The notes: generated by a model from the letters alone, not told the origin. DNA of 64,000 nt from Clostridium sp. KNHs214 (GCF_000744935.1 NZ_JQMW01000013.1:248001-312000), one strand, 5' to 3'; shown: positions 54,543-63,816, counted from the first letter of the stretch. A program made the numbers and translations.

Positions 54543-55232
54543 TTAGTAAAGACCCGCTCCCTTAGTTTCTTCCATGTCCTCACTTTCTGCCTGCTGCACT
54601 ATCTTTATACCTGCACTAGCTCCTATTCTGCTAGCTCCAGCATTAATCATATCCATGCAAGCTTTATAGTCTCTTATTCCTCCAGATGCCTTTACTCCTA
54701 ATTCTTTTCCTACTACTTTTCTCATTAAAGCTATATCTTCTTTATTAGCCCCACCTGTTGAAAATCCTGTAGAGGTTTTTACAAAATCTGCTCCTGCTTC
54801 TTTTGAGAGCTCACATGATTTTACTTTTTCTTCTTCGGTTAAAAGGCAAGTTTCTATTATAACTTTTACAAGTGCTTTGCCTTTTGCGGCTTCTACTACA
54901 GATTTTATGTCTTCTTTTACTACATCATATTTCTTATCTTTTAGAGCTCCTACATTTATAACCATATCTACTTCTTTAGCACCATCTTTTATAGCCTTCT
55001 CTGTTTCAAAAGCTTTAACTTCTTTAGTGTTAGTTCCTAAAGGAAAACCTATTACAACACAAGTTTTCACTTCTGTTCCTTCTAATTCTTTAGTTACTAA
55101 TGAAGCATAGTAAGGGTTTACACATACTGATGCAAACTTATATTCTCTAGCCTCTTTACATACTTTAATAACTTGCTCCTCTGTAGCCTCTGGTTTTAAT
55201 AATGTGTGGTCAATGTATTGCTGTATTTTCAT
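54543..55232 (-). CDS. deoC: Deoxyribose-phosphate aldolase
   Basis: 229 residues. It cleaves deoxyribose 5-phosphate to acetaldehyde and glyceraldehyde 3-phosphate, using a Schiff-base lysine in [14 protein letters not shown] (K152). [14 protein letters not shown] at the N terminus and [17 protein letters not shown] are typical. AGGAGA lies upstream of the ATG. It is 64 bp upstream of pdp in the same direction. Confidence 0.96.
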   Translation of the reverse strand: MKIQQYIDHTLLKPEATEEQVIKVCKEAREYKFASVCVNPYYASLVTKELEGTEVKTCVVIGFPLGTNTKEVKAFETEKAIKDGAKEVDMVINVGALKDKKYDVVKEDIKSVVEAAKGKALVKVIIETCLLTEEEKVKSCELSKEAGADFVKTSTGFSTGGANKEDIALMRKVVGKELGVKASGGIRDYKACMDMINAGASRIGASAGIKIVQQAESEDMEETKGAGLY

Positions 55233-55387
55233 AACTATCTCTCCTTATTTTAAAATTTTATCCCATAGCTCACTACCGCAATGTTTACACCATTTAAAGA
55301 CGTGGAAGATAACGACAACTTCACCATTGGATAACACCTTCTAAATTTTATCTGAAATAAAATTCCATATAAAACTTAGAATTTTAT

Positions 55388-57124
55388 TTACTCTATAGAA
55401 TAAAGTTTATTTAATATGTGTTCAGACATGCCTTTTAAAGCTTCTTCAGCCGCTTTTAAAGAGTCTTTTTTAACATATATATATAATTTTATCTTTGGTT
55501 CTGTACCTGAAGGTCTTAATGCATACCAAGAATCATCTTCAAATGTAAATTTTAAAACATCTGATGTAGGTATATCTACCTTAAAAATCTCTTCAGTTAC
55601 TAAATTCTTTTCTTCTCCTATTTTAAAATCTATATATTTAACGAGTTTTTCTCCACTTATTTCATTAGGGTAACTCTTTCTATATTCCTCCATCATTCTT
55701 CCAATTCTCTTACTTCCTTCTATACCTTCTAAAACTATGGAAGTGGAAAATTCTCTATAATATCCAAATTCTTCATAAACATCATTTAATATATCTATTA
55801 GTGTTTTTCCTTGTTTTTTATAATATGCTGCTGCTTCACACAAAAGCATTGAAGTTATAACTCCATCTTTATCCATTACAAATCTTCCAGTGGTATAACC
55901 TATACTTTCTTCATATCCAAATAAAAATTTGTAATTTTGTTCCTTTTCTAACTTTTCACCTAACCCACATATATTTTTAAATCCAGTTAGACACTGGAAT
56001 GTTTTCACTCCATACTTTTCAGCAATAGCCATGCCCAAATCACCAGTAACTACTGATTTAACAATAACACCATTGTCTGGCAATGTTCCTTTTGCCTTCA
56101 TTCCTTCTAATATATATTTAATTAAAAGTGCTCCGGTTTGATTTCCGCTTAAGGCCAAATATTCACCATCTATATTTTTTATCATGGTAGCCACTCTATC
56201 ACAATCTGGATCTGTAGCAATTAATAAGTCTGCCCCTACTTTTTTTCCAAGAGATATAGAGTATTCAAAAGCTTTTATATCCTCTGGATTTGGATATTCA
56301 ATAGTAGGAAAGGTTCCATCAGGCATCTCCTGTTCTTTAACTACATTTATGTTTCTAAATCCTCTTTCCCTCAAAACTCTTCTTACGGGTATGTTTCCAG
56401 CTCCATTTAGTGGTGTATAAACCACTACTATGCCTTTGTCTATTTCCTCTTCTGAAGCCCTTATAGACAATTCTTTAACCTTATTTATATACTCATCATC
56501 TATTTCTCTTCCTATTATATTTAATAAGCCTTTTTCTATAGCTTCTGTTTCTTCCATTTCATTTATACAAGAGAAGTTTTCTATTTTAGAAATTTCCTCT
56601 GTTATGCTTTCTGCTGCATTTGTAAGTATCTGCGCTCCATTTTCTCCATATACCTTGTATCCGTTATAATCCTTTGGATTATGACTAGCAGTTATAACTA
56701 TACCCATGGCAGTGTTCAATCTTTTTACTGCAAAGGAAAGCTCTGGAGTAGGCCTTAAATCCTCAAATAAATATGCCTTTATACCATTCCCAGCTAAAAC
56801 TAGTGCAGTGTATTTTGCAAATTCTTTTGAAAAGAGTCTGCAATCATAAGCAATGGCAACTCCTCTATCTTTATATTTCTTACCCATTTTACTTATGTAG
56901 TTTGCAAGTCCTTGAGTAGTTCTTTTTATTATATATTTGTTCATTCTATTAGTGCCTGCGCCTATTTTTCCTCTTAAGCCTGCTGTACCAAATTCTAAAT
57001 CCTTATAAAATCTGTCTTGTATCTCTTCTTCATCTTCAGCTATATTCTTTAACTCCAGTTTTATTTTATCGTCAAAATAATCGCTATTAAGCCATTGATC
57101 ATATAGTTCTTTATAACTCAACAT
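55388..57124 (-). CDS. PGM2-like alpha-D-phosphohexomutase (possible phosphopentomutase)
   Basis: 578 residues, the size of the PGM2/PgcA branch. The active-site phosphoserine is in TASHNPKDYNGYKVYG (Ser 147), the metal loop is ATDPDCDRVA and the substrate-phosphate loop is RPSGTEPKIKLYIYV. FGTAGLRGKIGAGTNRMN at the N terminus is characteristic. The start at 57124 follows GAGGAGGAG; the open frame begins 21 bases earlier. It lies in an operon with deoC and pdp but without deoB, and PGM2 in animals is a phosphopentomutase, so it may convert (deoxy)ribose 1-phosphate to the 5-phosphate here. Glucose 1-phosphate/6-phosphate mutase is the alternative. Confidence 0.85.
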   Translation of the reverse strand: MLSYKELYDQWLNSDYFDDKIKLELKNIAEDEEEIQDRFYKDLEFGTAGLRGKIGAGTNRMNKYIIKRTTQGLANYISKMGKKYKDRGVAIAYDCRLFSKEFAKYTALVLAGNGIKAYLFEDLRPTPELSFAVKRLNTAMGIVITASHNPKDYNGYKVYGENGAQILTNAAESITEEISKIENFSCINEMEETEAIEKGLLNIIGREIDDEYINKVKELSIRASEEEIDKGIVVVYTPLNGAGNIPVRRVLRERGFRNINVVKEQEMPDGTFPTIEYPNPEDIKAFEYSISLGKKVGADLLIATDPDCDRVATMIKNIDGEYLALSGNQTGALLIKYILEGMKAKGTLPDNGVIVKSVVTGDLGMAIAEKYGVKTFQCLTGFKNICGLGEKLEKEQNYKFLFGYEESIGYTTGRFVMDKDGVITSMLLCEAAAYYKKQGKTLIDILNDVYEEFGYYREFSTSIVLEGIEGSKRIGRMMEEYRKSYPNEISGEKLVKYIDFKIGEEKNLVTEEIFKVDIPTSDVLKFTFEDDSWYALRPSGTEPKIKLYIYVKKDSLKAAEEALKGMSEHILNKLYSIE

Positions 57125-57167
57125 AGACACTCCTCCTCTTATCAACTATAAAATTGCCTTTTAACCA

Positions 57168-58184
57168 TTATTTAAACCTTTCTGATCCTTTTAGTAAAAG
57201 CTTTGGATGCAAGGTTATTCTATTAACTTGAGTTTTTTCTTTATCCTTTAAATTTTCCAAAAGTAATTCCATAGCTGTTCTACCCATTTCTTCTGTAGGC
57301 GTTGAAATAAAACTTATATTCATTCCAAGAATATTTAAAACTTTTAGCTCATCAAAAGCCACCATAGCCATATCTTTAGGTATACTAATACCATGCTCAT
57401 TAAGTGCTTTTATACAACCCAATGTCATCATATTATTGCTAGAGAAAATGGCTGTAGGTCTCTCTTTCATATTAAGAATTTCTTTGGTCAATTTATATCC
57501 ACTTTCTTCTTTGTAATCACCATAGAAAATGTATTCTTCCCTTATATCTATATTATTTGCAGCTAAAGCTTTTTTATATCCAATAAGTCTATCTTTTGCA
57601 GGCTTAGAATTAATTCTACCTGTTATTATAGCTATTCTATTATGCCCTTCTTTTATAAGAGCCGCAGTACCTTCATAGGCACCCTTTATGTTATCTACAA
57701 ATACACCACTAAAATTTGAGTATTTAACATCTCCATCTAAAAGCACAATAGGTATTCCTAGGTTTTCTAGGGTATTTAAGCACTCGCTATTGAAATCATT
57801 TTCATTAGACGTAGGTGAAACGATTATTCCCTCTATTCTTTGTTCTCTTAATAACTGTAAAGCCTTCAATTCTTTATCTGGGCTTTCATCTGTGTCACAT
57901 AGTATCATGTTTAAATTGGCAGCATCCACTACTTTTGATATTCCCTTTATTAATTCTCCGAAGTGTGGGTTGTTAATATCTGGTACTACAACACCTATTA
58001 CATTAGTCTTCTTTTTTGTTAAGCTTCTAGCTATAGCACTAGGTGTGTAATTAAGTTCTTTTATTGCCTGTACTACTTTTTTCCTAGTTTCTTCTTTAAC
58101 ATAACCTGAATCATTTAAAACTCTAGAAACTGTTGCTAAAGATACTCCCGCCTTATCTGCTATATGCTTTATTGTAACTGCCAT
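57168..58184 (-). CDS. LacI/GalR family regulator
   Basis: 338 residues. The N-terminal HTH and hinge are TIKHIADKAGVSLATVSRVL, NDSGYVKEETRKKVVQAIKE and LNYTPSAIARSL; the periplasmic-binding-protein-like effector domain fills the rest (VIGVVVPDINNPHFGELIKG, AIITGRINSKPAKDRL, AIFSSNNMMTLGCIKAL). It is the first gene of the nucleoside operon, 43 bp ahead of the mutase. A cre match sits at its promoter. It may be the local repressor answering a pentose or nucleoside signal. It is not obviously CcpA, given its position and operon. Confidence 0.92.
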   Translation of the reverse strand: MAVTIKHIADKAGVSLATVSRVLNDSGYVKEETRKKVVQAIKELNYTPSAIARSLTKKKTNVIGVVVPDINNPHFGELIKGISKVVDAANLNMILCDTDESPDKELKALQLLREQRIEGIIVSPTSNENDFNSECLNTLENLGIPIVLLDGDVKYSNFSGVFVDNIKGAYEGTAALIKEGHNRIAIITGRINSKPAKDRLIGYKKALAANNIDIREEYIFYGDYKEESGYKLTKEILNMKERPTAIFSSNNMMTLGCIKALNEHGISIPKDMAMVAFDELKVLNILGMNISFISTPTEEMGRTAMELLLENLKDKEKTQVNRITLHPKLLLKGSERFK

Positions 58185-58203
58185 TTTAAATTCCCCCTTA
58201 ATA

Positions 58204-58217
58204 TGTTACCGCTTTCA
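58204..58217 (-). promoter_or_regulatory. cre site (CcpA) at the nucleoside operon promoter
   Basis: On the minus strand TGAAAGCGGTAACA fits the consensus TGWAANCGNTNWCA at every position. It lies next to the expected transcription start, so bound CcpA, or the LacI protein itself, would repress. Confidence 0.7.
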
Positions 58218-58224
58218 TAATTTC

Positions 58225-58253
58225 AGTATACGTCAATTTTTTTATAATTTCAA
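58225..58253 (-). promoter_or_regulatory. Sigma-A promoter of the lacI-mutase-deoC-pdp operon
   Basis: On the minus strand TTGAAA (58248-58253), a 17-bp spacer and TATACT (58225-58230). The -10 is 41 bp upstream of the ATG, with the cre site in between. Confidence 0.65.
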
Positions 58254-58384
58254 GCATATTTTTATGTAATTTTTCAACTTGATAATCTAACATAAAATAT
58301 CAATTATCAATGATCAAGCATCGCTGAACATTGATAATTGATAAAAATAAATATTTTTTAAATGCAAAATGTAGAATGTAAAAT

Positions 58385-59557
58385 TTAAAGTTTATTAGCT
58401 TCTTTTTCTATTCTTTCTAAGGCTTCTTTTAATATGATTCTAGGGCAAGCTATATTTACCCTCTGGAACTTTTCTCCTTCTTCTCCAAACATTATTCCAT
58501 CGTCTAGACCTAGTTTTACTTTTTTAACAAAGAATTCTCTCATTTCTTCACCATTCATGTTTAATCCTGAACAATCAACCCAAACTAAATATGTGCCCTC
58601 TGGCTTAACAACCTTAATTTTAGGTATTCTTTTTTCTATAAAACTAATTAGAAAATCTAAATTTCCTTTTAAATAATCTATAAGGTCATCAAGCCACTGT
58701 GCACCTGAATTATATGCAGCTATTAATGCTTCACAACCAAAAATATTAGGATCATTTATGGCTAAATTCTCTAATTCTATACTAAATAAATTTCTAAGCT
58801 TATCATTAGGTATTATTATATTAGATGTTTGGAATCCAGCTATATTAAATGTTTTACTTGGTGCTGTGCAAGTTATAGAATTTTGAGCAAATTCCTCACT
58901 TATAGATGCAAATACTGTGTGCTTATTTTCTTTATATATAAGATCAAAATGTATTTCATCAGACACCACTAATACTCCATGTTTTAAGCAGATTTCTCCT
59001 AAAGCTGTTAATTCCTTCTTACTCCATACTCTTCCCACAGGATTGTGAGGATTGCATAAAATCAGTATTTTAGTTCTATTAGTTATCTTCTTTTCTAAAT
59101 CTTGTAAATCCATTTTATATGTAAAGTTCTCGTATTTTAAAGGATTTTTTACAACTGTACACCCAGTGTTCTTTATGGATCTAGCAAAAGGATGATATAC
59201 AGGTGTTTGTATGATTACATGATCTCCAGGCTTTGTAAATGCCCTTAATATGAAATTCAAAGCTGGTACTACGCCTGGAGTAAACTTTATCCATTCACTC
59301 TTTATATCCCATTCATGACGTCGTTTCATCCAATTAATTACTGCCTCATTATATTCCTTACCTCTAAAGCTGTATCCAAATATTTCATGATTCAATCTTT
59401 CTTTTATAGCCTTTGTTATCTCCTCAGGAACTTCAAAATCCATGTCTGCTACCCACATAGGTATAACGTCTTTATCCCCGTACATTTCTTCTAGAAGATC
59501 CCACTTAACACTTTTTGTATGAAGCCTGTCCACTATTTTATTAAAATCATATGACAT
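58385..59557 (-). CDS. MalY/PatB-type C-S lyase (PLP aminotransferase fold)
   Basis: 390 residues of the class I/II aminotransferase fold, cystathionine beta-lyase subgroup. MWVADMDFEVPEEI and GYSFRGKEYNEAVINWMKRRH are MalY/PatB signatures. The PLP lysine is in TAPSKTFNIAG (K235), with ILCNPHNPVGRVW and VSDEIHFDL upstream. It would cleave cystathionine or cysteine to pyruvate, ammonia and a thiol or sulphide. ATG start with GGGGTG upstream. A stand-alone gene; F1 copy 4 lies about 100 bp upstream of it. Confidence 0.92.
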   Translation of the reverse strand: MSYDFNKIVDRLHTKSVKWDLLEEMYGDKDVIPMWVADMDFEVPEEITKAIKERLNHEIFGYSFRGKEYNEAVINWMKRRHEWDIKSEWIKFTPGVVPALNFILRAFTKPGDHVIIQTPVYHPFARSIKNTGCTVVKNPLKYENFTYKMDLQDLEKKITNRTKILILCNPHNPVGRVWSKKELTALGEICLKHGVLVVSDEIHFDLIYKENKHTVFASISEEFAQNSITCTAPSKTFNIAGFQTSNIIIPNDKLRNLFSIELENLAINDPNIFGCEALIAAYNSGAQWLDDLIDYLKGNLDFLISFIEKRIPKIKVVKPEGTYLVWVDCSGLNMNGEEMREFFVKKVKLGLDDGIMFGEEGEKFQRVNIACPRIILKEALERIEKEANKL

Positions 59558-59660
59558 TTATAACACCCCTCATCTAATAAATTTATAACATTCAAAACAC
59601 TGCTGTTAACTTATCTATTATTTATTATCTACTCAACTTTCGTGCATAATTTAAAGTTAT

Positions 59661-59971
59661 GATTAACCCACAATAAGTATTACATTGCTTGAATTATGAA
59701 ATTTCTCTGGAATGAGTTGCATAAGAAGCGAAGGAACTATTTAAATTTAATTTTAGAAATTCTTCTTTTAGACAGATAAAATTATCGTAACCCTTAAAAG
59801 GACGCCAGGCTAGCGAACCTGAGGCAGGACGCTGAATGTGAGCGTTAGATAATTTTATATGGCTAAAAGATTAGAATTTCTTAAATTAAATTTATTGTTC
59901 CAAGTTCTTATGCAACTCATGGAGGAGAAATTTCATAATTCCATTACATTCTACCTTATTGTGGGTTAATC
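59661..59971 (-). mobile_element. F1 element copy 4 (311 bp)
   Basis: Reverse orientation to copies 1 and 2. The 7-bp duplication AAGTTAT is at 59654-59660 and 59972-59978. The centre is of the CCTTAAAAGG type, as in copy 3. It lies between the divergent malY-type and secreted-protein genes. The rest of the 640-bp gap (59558-59660 and 59979-60196) holds no gene; a partial TCAACTTTCGTGCAT repeat is at about 59631. Confidence 0.88.
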
Positions 59972-60196
59972 AAGTTATACATTGTTTTTTAATTTAAAAT
60001 ATAGAATGTAAAATAAGAATTCTATTACTCATATGCAAATTGCAAGAAAATTGACTATAACTATCTACTATTTATTTTAACATATATTCCTTTAAATCTT
60101 TTATTCTTTTCACAATTTTATCACAATTACCCCATACTTTAACCACAGATACACTTTAATATATATATATAAACTAAAAAACAGGAGGTTTTAAAT

Positions 60197-60757
60197 ATGA
60201 AAAGAAAAAACTTATTATTAACACTATCTATGTGTACCATGTTAGCTTTAGGAAGTACAGTATATGCCACTAGTGCAAATAACTTAAATACTTCAAAACC
60301 TGCAGCAGTTGAAAATAATAACTCACAAAAATCATATAATGAAACTGGACTAGGTTTGCGCAGAATAACAGGCAAAAGAGGATACGACTTCATCACATCT
60401 GTAATTAAAGATAAATTAAAAGTAAGTGATGAAGAAATAAATAAAGCTTTAGCTGAAGGAAAAACATTAGTAGGTTTTGCTAAAGAGAAAGGATTATCAG
60501 AAGAGGATCTCAAAAAAACCTTAGTAGACAGCAAATCAAAAGCAATTGATGAAAGCGTAGCTAAAGGTGATTTGAGTAAGGAGGAAGGAGAAAATATTAA
60601 GAACAAAATTAAAGAAAACTCTAAAAACTGTACATTAGAAAATAGAAACAGCAGAAAAAATTCTTCCCAAAGACAAGGTGGAAGACGAGGTAATGGCGGA
60701 ATGGGGCAAGGCAGAAGTCAATGTACCAATGGATATAATAGTAATTCCCAAATTTAA
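60197..60757 (+). CDS. Small secreted protein, DUF2680/YckD-like
   Basis: 186 residues. The signal peptide ends near VYATSA (about residue 25). The mature part has a helical repeat-like core (YDFITSVIKDKLKVSDEEI, KALAEGKTLVGFAKEKGLS, EDLKKTLVDSKSKAIDESVA) resembling DUF2680/YckD proteins. The tail is rich in Arg, Gly, Asn and Gln and holds two late Cys. AGGAGG lies 9 bp before the ATG. No catalytic motif; function unknown. Confidence 0.75.
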   Translation: MKRKNLLLTLSMCTMLALGSTVYATSANNLNTSKPAAVENNNSQKSYNETGLGLRRITGKRGYDFITSVIKDKLKVSDEEINKALAEGKTLVGFAKEKGLSEEDLKKTLVDSKSKAIDESVAKGDLSKEEGENIKNKIKENSKNCTLENRNSRKNSSQRQGGRRGNGGMGQGRSQCTNGYNSNSQI

Positions 60758-60770
60758 AGAGTAATCACAA

Positions 60771-60870
60771 GGGGCTGTTGCATTGAAGAATTCACATACA
60801 ATATATATTGTTTTGCAAGTTTAAAGTTAACACAATATATCATAGTATTTCTTCTTAGTGCAACAGTCCC
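60771..60870. mobile_element. Short IS1182-like MITE or long terminator hairpin
   Basis: Begins GGGGCTGTTGCATTGAAGAA and ends with its near complement (TTCTTCTTAGTGCAACAGTCCC region); the inner part holds ACAATATAT on both arms. The ends resemble IS1182-family termini. It starts 13 bp after the secreted-protein stop. No target duplication is evident. It may also serve as the terminator. Confidence 0.5.
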
Positions 60871-60950
60871 TATTTTCACTATATATACTTGTTTCCAACC
60901 ATTTTGGAATTACCACATATTGCATAACGTTTTTGCTCTATATGTTTTAT

Positions 60951-61388
60951 TTACTCCATAGCTATCAAACTTACTTTTAATACATTCTTCAAATTATTTA
61001 TTCCTTCTAAAAGTTTATTCATTTCCACGTCCATATCAGATATGTTAAAAGTTACAGTTACATTAGCAGCATTATTTATAGGTATATCTTGATTTATAGT
61101 TAGTATATTTCCATTGTGCCTTGCTATCTCATCAAGTATTCCTGAAAGAGTTCCCTTTTGGTTTTCAAGTAAAAGTCCAATAGTAACCTTTTGTCCTTTT
61201 ACACTTTCAGATAAGGAGAAAACAAAATCTTTATACTTATAATAGGTACTTCTACTTATGCCAACTACCTTTACTCCCTCTGATATATCCTTTACCTTTC
61301 CTATATATAATAGCTCTTTAAGTTCAACAACTTTTGCAAATACTTCTGGAAGAACTTTTTCATCTATTATAAAATACTTACTTCCCAA
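60951..61388 (-). CDS. ACT domain protein, UPF0735/PheB-type
   Basis: 145 residues. The N-terminal half has a short HTH-like stretch (VKDISEGVKVVGISRSTYYK); the ACT domain occupies about 70-145 (VTIGLLLENQKGTLSGILDEIARHNGNILTINQD). ACT domains bind amino acids and regulate enzymes or transcription. UPF0735/PheB proteins often accompany homoserine dehydrogenase, whose pathway leads to threonine. Here the neighbours are threonine-degrading tdh-kbl, so threonine sensing is plausible but inferred. The start is TTG, 8 bases after GGGAGAG. Confidence 0.85.
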   Translation of the reverse strand: MGSKYFIIDEKVLPEVFAKVVELKELLYIGKVKDISEGVKVVGISRSTYYKYKDFVFSLSESVKGQKVTIGLLLENQKGTLSGILDEIARHNGNILTINQDIPINNAANVTVTFNISDMDVEMNKLLEGINNLKNVLKVSLIAME

Positions 61389-61470
61389 CTAAATCTCTCC
61401 CTTCATAAAATAACCATAATGACATTAAAAAATCTATATTTTACTATTATAGCATTTTATAAAGTTAATA

Positions 61471-61517
61471 AAAAGTACATTGCTGATGGATTTTCATCCT
61501 GCAATGTACTTTTTTGT
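61471..61517. terminator. Terminator downstream of tdh
   Basis: AAAGTACATTGC pairs with GCAATGTACTTT, with T runs on both sides (TTTTTTG and, on the minus strand, TTTTTATT). It separates the tdh-kbl unit from the ACT gene. Confidence 0.82.
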
Positions 61518-61537
61518 AACTTAATTAAAATTTTTCA

Positions 61538-62494
61538 TTATTTAATGTTTAATTTAACTTTTAATTTTTCTAACATATCTGTTGTCATAGAAGCTAAATC
61601 ATATTTTGGATTAAATCCCCATTCTTCACGAGCTGCGGAATCATCTATGGAATTTGGCCATGAATTAGCTATTGCTTGTCTAATAGGATCTACATCGTAA
61701 GTCATTTGGAATTCTGGAATGTGTTTTTTAATTTCTGCTGCTACATGTTCTGGTGCAAAGCTCATAGCTGTTATGTTAAATGCATTTCTATGCTTTAATT
61801 TTGCTCCATCTGCTTCCATTAATTTAACTATAGCATCAAGAGCATCTGGTATATACATCATATCCATATATGTTCCTTCTCCTATAAATGAAGCATATTT
61901 TTTATCTTGTAGAGCTTTGTAGTATATATCTACTGCATAGTCTGTAGTTCCGCCACCTGGTAATGTCTTGTATGATATTAATCCTGGGAAACGAACTCCT
62001 CTTGTGTCTACACCAAATCTCTTAAAGTAGTAGTCACATAAAAGTTCTCCTGAAACCTTTGTTACGCCATACATAGTTTGTGGTCTTTGTATCGTGTCTT
62101 GTGGTGTTTTATCTTTTGGTGTTGATGGTCCAAAAGCACCAATTGAACTTGGTGTAAAGAATGAACAATTTAATTCTCTAGCAACTTCTAGTGCATTAAA
62201 TAATCCACCCATGTTTATATTCCATGCAAGTACTGGTTTTGCTTCTGCTACTGCTGATAATAATGCTGCTAAGTGTATAATTGAGTCAACATTATATTTT
62301 TTTGCAATTTCTCCCATAGCTTTTCCATCATTAACATCTAATATTTCAAATGGACCTGATTCTATTACTTCATTTCCTTCAAGTTTTCTTATGTCTGTAG
62401 CTACAACGTTATCATTTCCATAAGTATTTCTTAATTTCATTGTAAGCTCTGAGCCTATTTGTCCCAAGCATCCTGTAACTAATATTTTTTTCAT
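61538..62494 (-). CDS. tdh: L-threonine 3-dehydrogenase, SDR (epimerase-like) type
   Basis: 318 residues. It oxidises threonine to 2-amino-3-ketobutyrate with NAD. The NAD-binding GCLGQIG (8-14) and the catalytic YGVTK (Tyr 142, Lys 146) are those of short-chain epimerase-like dehydrogenases. HLAALLSAVAEAKP and GVRFPGLISYKTLPGGGTTDYA are characteristic of this type of threonine dehydrogenase rather than of the zinc type. The ATG at 62494 follows AGGGGAG; the frame opens 72 bases earlier without a site. It lies 128 bp after kbl on the same strand. Confidence 0.9.
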   Translation of the reverse strand: MKKILVTGCLGQIGSELTMKLRNTYGNDNVVATDIRKLEGNEVIESGPFEILDVNDGKAMGEIAKKYNVDSIIHLAALLSAVAEAKPVLAWNINMGGLFNALEVARELNCSFFTPSSIGAFGPSTPKDKTPQDTIQRPQTMYGVTKVSGELLCDYYFKRFGVDTRGVRFPGLISYKTLPGGGTTDYAVDIYYKALQDKKYASFIGEGTYMDMMYIPDALDAIVKLMEADGAKLKHRNAFNITAMSFAPEHVAAEIKKHIPEFQMTYDVDPIRQAIANSWPNSIDDSAAREEWGFNPKYDLASMTTDMLEKLKVKLNIK

Positions 62495-62622
62495 TAGAGT
62501 TCTCCCCTTACTTATTTTAATATTTAAAATGTAATATTTAATGTAATATTTAGAATGTAGGTTCAAATTCCAAAGGAATTTTATCCTTCAATTCTTAATT
62601 CTCAATTCTTAATTCTCAATTA

Positions 62623-63816
62623 TTATTTTATAACCCCAAGCTCTTTACCAACCTTTGCATATACTTCTAGTGCTTTGTCAAGCATTTCTTTTGTATGGTC
62701 TGCTGTTGGCATATTTCTAACTCTAGCTGTTCCAAGAGGTACTGTTGGGAATACTATTGATTTAGCATAAACTCCCTCTTCTCTTAATCTAGCACTGAAT
62801 TTTTGTGCTGTCTTTTCATCTCCAATTATACATGGAGTTATTGGAGTTTCACTGTTTCCTATATTAAATCCTAATTCTTTTAACCCCTTCTTTAAGTAAT
62901 CTCCATTTTTCCATACTCTATCAACAGCTTCTGAACTTTCCATTAATATATTGATAGCTTCTATTACAGCAGCTGCAGCTCCTGGAGTCAATGAAGTTGA
63001 GAATAAAAATGGTCTTGCTCTTACTTTTAACCAGTCAATTAAATCCTTGCTTCCTGTTACACATCCTCCTACAACTCCTAATGCTTTTGATAAAGTTCCT
63101 ATTTCCAAATCTACTTTTCCTTCAAGTCCAAAATGACTTACTATACCTTTACCTTTTCCAAGTACGCCTTCACCGTGAGCATCATCAACATAAGTTATTA
63201 AATCAAATTCTTCTGCTATTTTCACTATTTCTGGAAGCTTAGCTATGTCTCCATCCATAGAGAATACTCCATCTGTTATAACCATTATCTTATTGTATAA
63301 TCCACTTTCCTTAGCTTCCTTAGCCTTCTTTCTTAAATCATCCATGTCTGAGTGGTTAACTCTTATTATTTTAGCTTTAGAAAGTCTGCATCCATCTATT
63401 ATAGAAGCATGGTTTAATTCATCTGATAATATAGCATCATGTTTATCCATAATAGCTTGAATTGCACCAGCATTGCAGTTAAATCCTGATTGGAAAGCTA
63501 TAGCGGCTTCTGCATCTTTAAGTTCTGCAATTTTTCTTTCTAATTCATCATGTATATCTAAAGTACCGTTTATTGTTCTAACTGCACCTGCACCTACTCC
63601 ATATTTATCTACAGCTTTTTTTGCAGCTTCCATCATTCTTTTGTTTGTAGCAAATCCTAAATAGTTGTTAGAGGATAAATTTATAAGGTCGTTACCATTT
63701 ATTTTTATTATTGATCCATTTGGACTTTCTAGTGATTCTATTTGGTTATACAATCCTTTACCTCTTAAATCCTCCAATCCTTCCTTTAAAAAACTTTCTA
63801 GACACTTACTTCCCAT
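62623..63816 (-). CDS. kbl: 2-amino-3-ketobutyrate CoA ligase (glycine C-acetyltransferase)
   Basis: 397 residues, PLP enzyme of the alpha-oxoamine synthase family. It splits 2-amino-3-ketobutyrate with CoA into glycine and acetyl-CoA. Motifs are [36 protein letters not shown] and [22 protein letters not shown] and the PLP-lysine segment [13 protein letters not shown] follow. The ATG at 63816 follows GAGGAGGT; the frame opens 45 bases earlier. With tdh it forms the threonine-to-glycine pathway. Confidence 0.95.
   Translation of the reverse strand: MGSKCLESFLKEGLEDLRGKGLYNQIESLESPNGSIIKINGNDLINLSSNNYLGFATNKRMMEAAKKAVDKYGVGAGAVRTINGTLDIHDELERKIAELKDAEAAIAFQSGFNCNAGAIQAIMDKHDAILSDELNHASIIDGCRLSKAKIIRVNHSDMDDLRKKAKEAKESGLYNKIMVITDGVFSMDGDIAKLPEIVKIAEEFDLITYVDDAHGEGVLGKGKGIVSHFGLEGKVDLEIGTLSKALGVVGGCVTGSKDLIDWLKVRARPFLFSTSLTPGAAAAVIEAINILMESSEAVDRVWKNGDYLKKGLKELGFNIGNSETPITPCIIGDEKTAQKFSARLREEGVYAKSIVFPTVPLGTARVRNMPTADHTKEMLDKALEVYAKVGKELGVIK

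Noticed and set aside
57168-58184. The LacI-type protein as CcpA itself
   Set aside because: It heads a nucleoside operon and lacks clear CcpA-specific features that I can point to; a local regulator is more likely.
60139-60606. A 155-codon minus-strand frame over the secreted-protein gene
   Set aside because: It overlaps a gene with a signal peptide and strong start site, and reads as a shadow of it.
62094-62423. Plus-strand open frame of 109 codons opposite tdh
   Set aside because: Shadow of the tdh frame, without a ribosome binding site.
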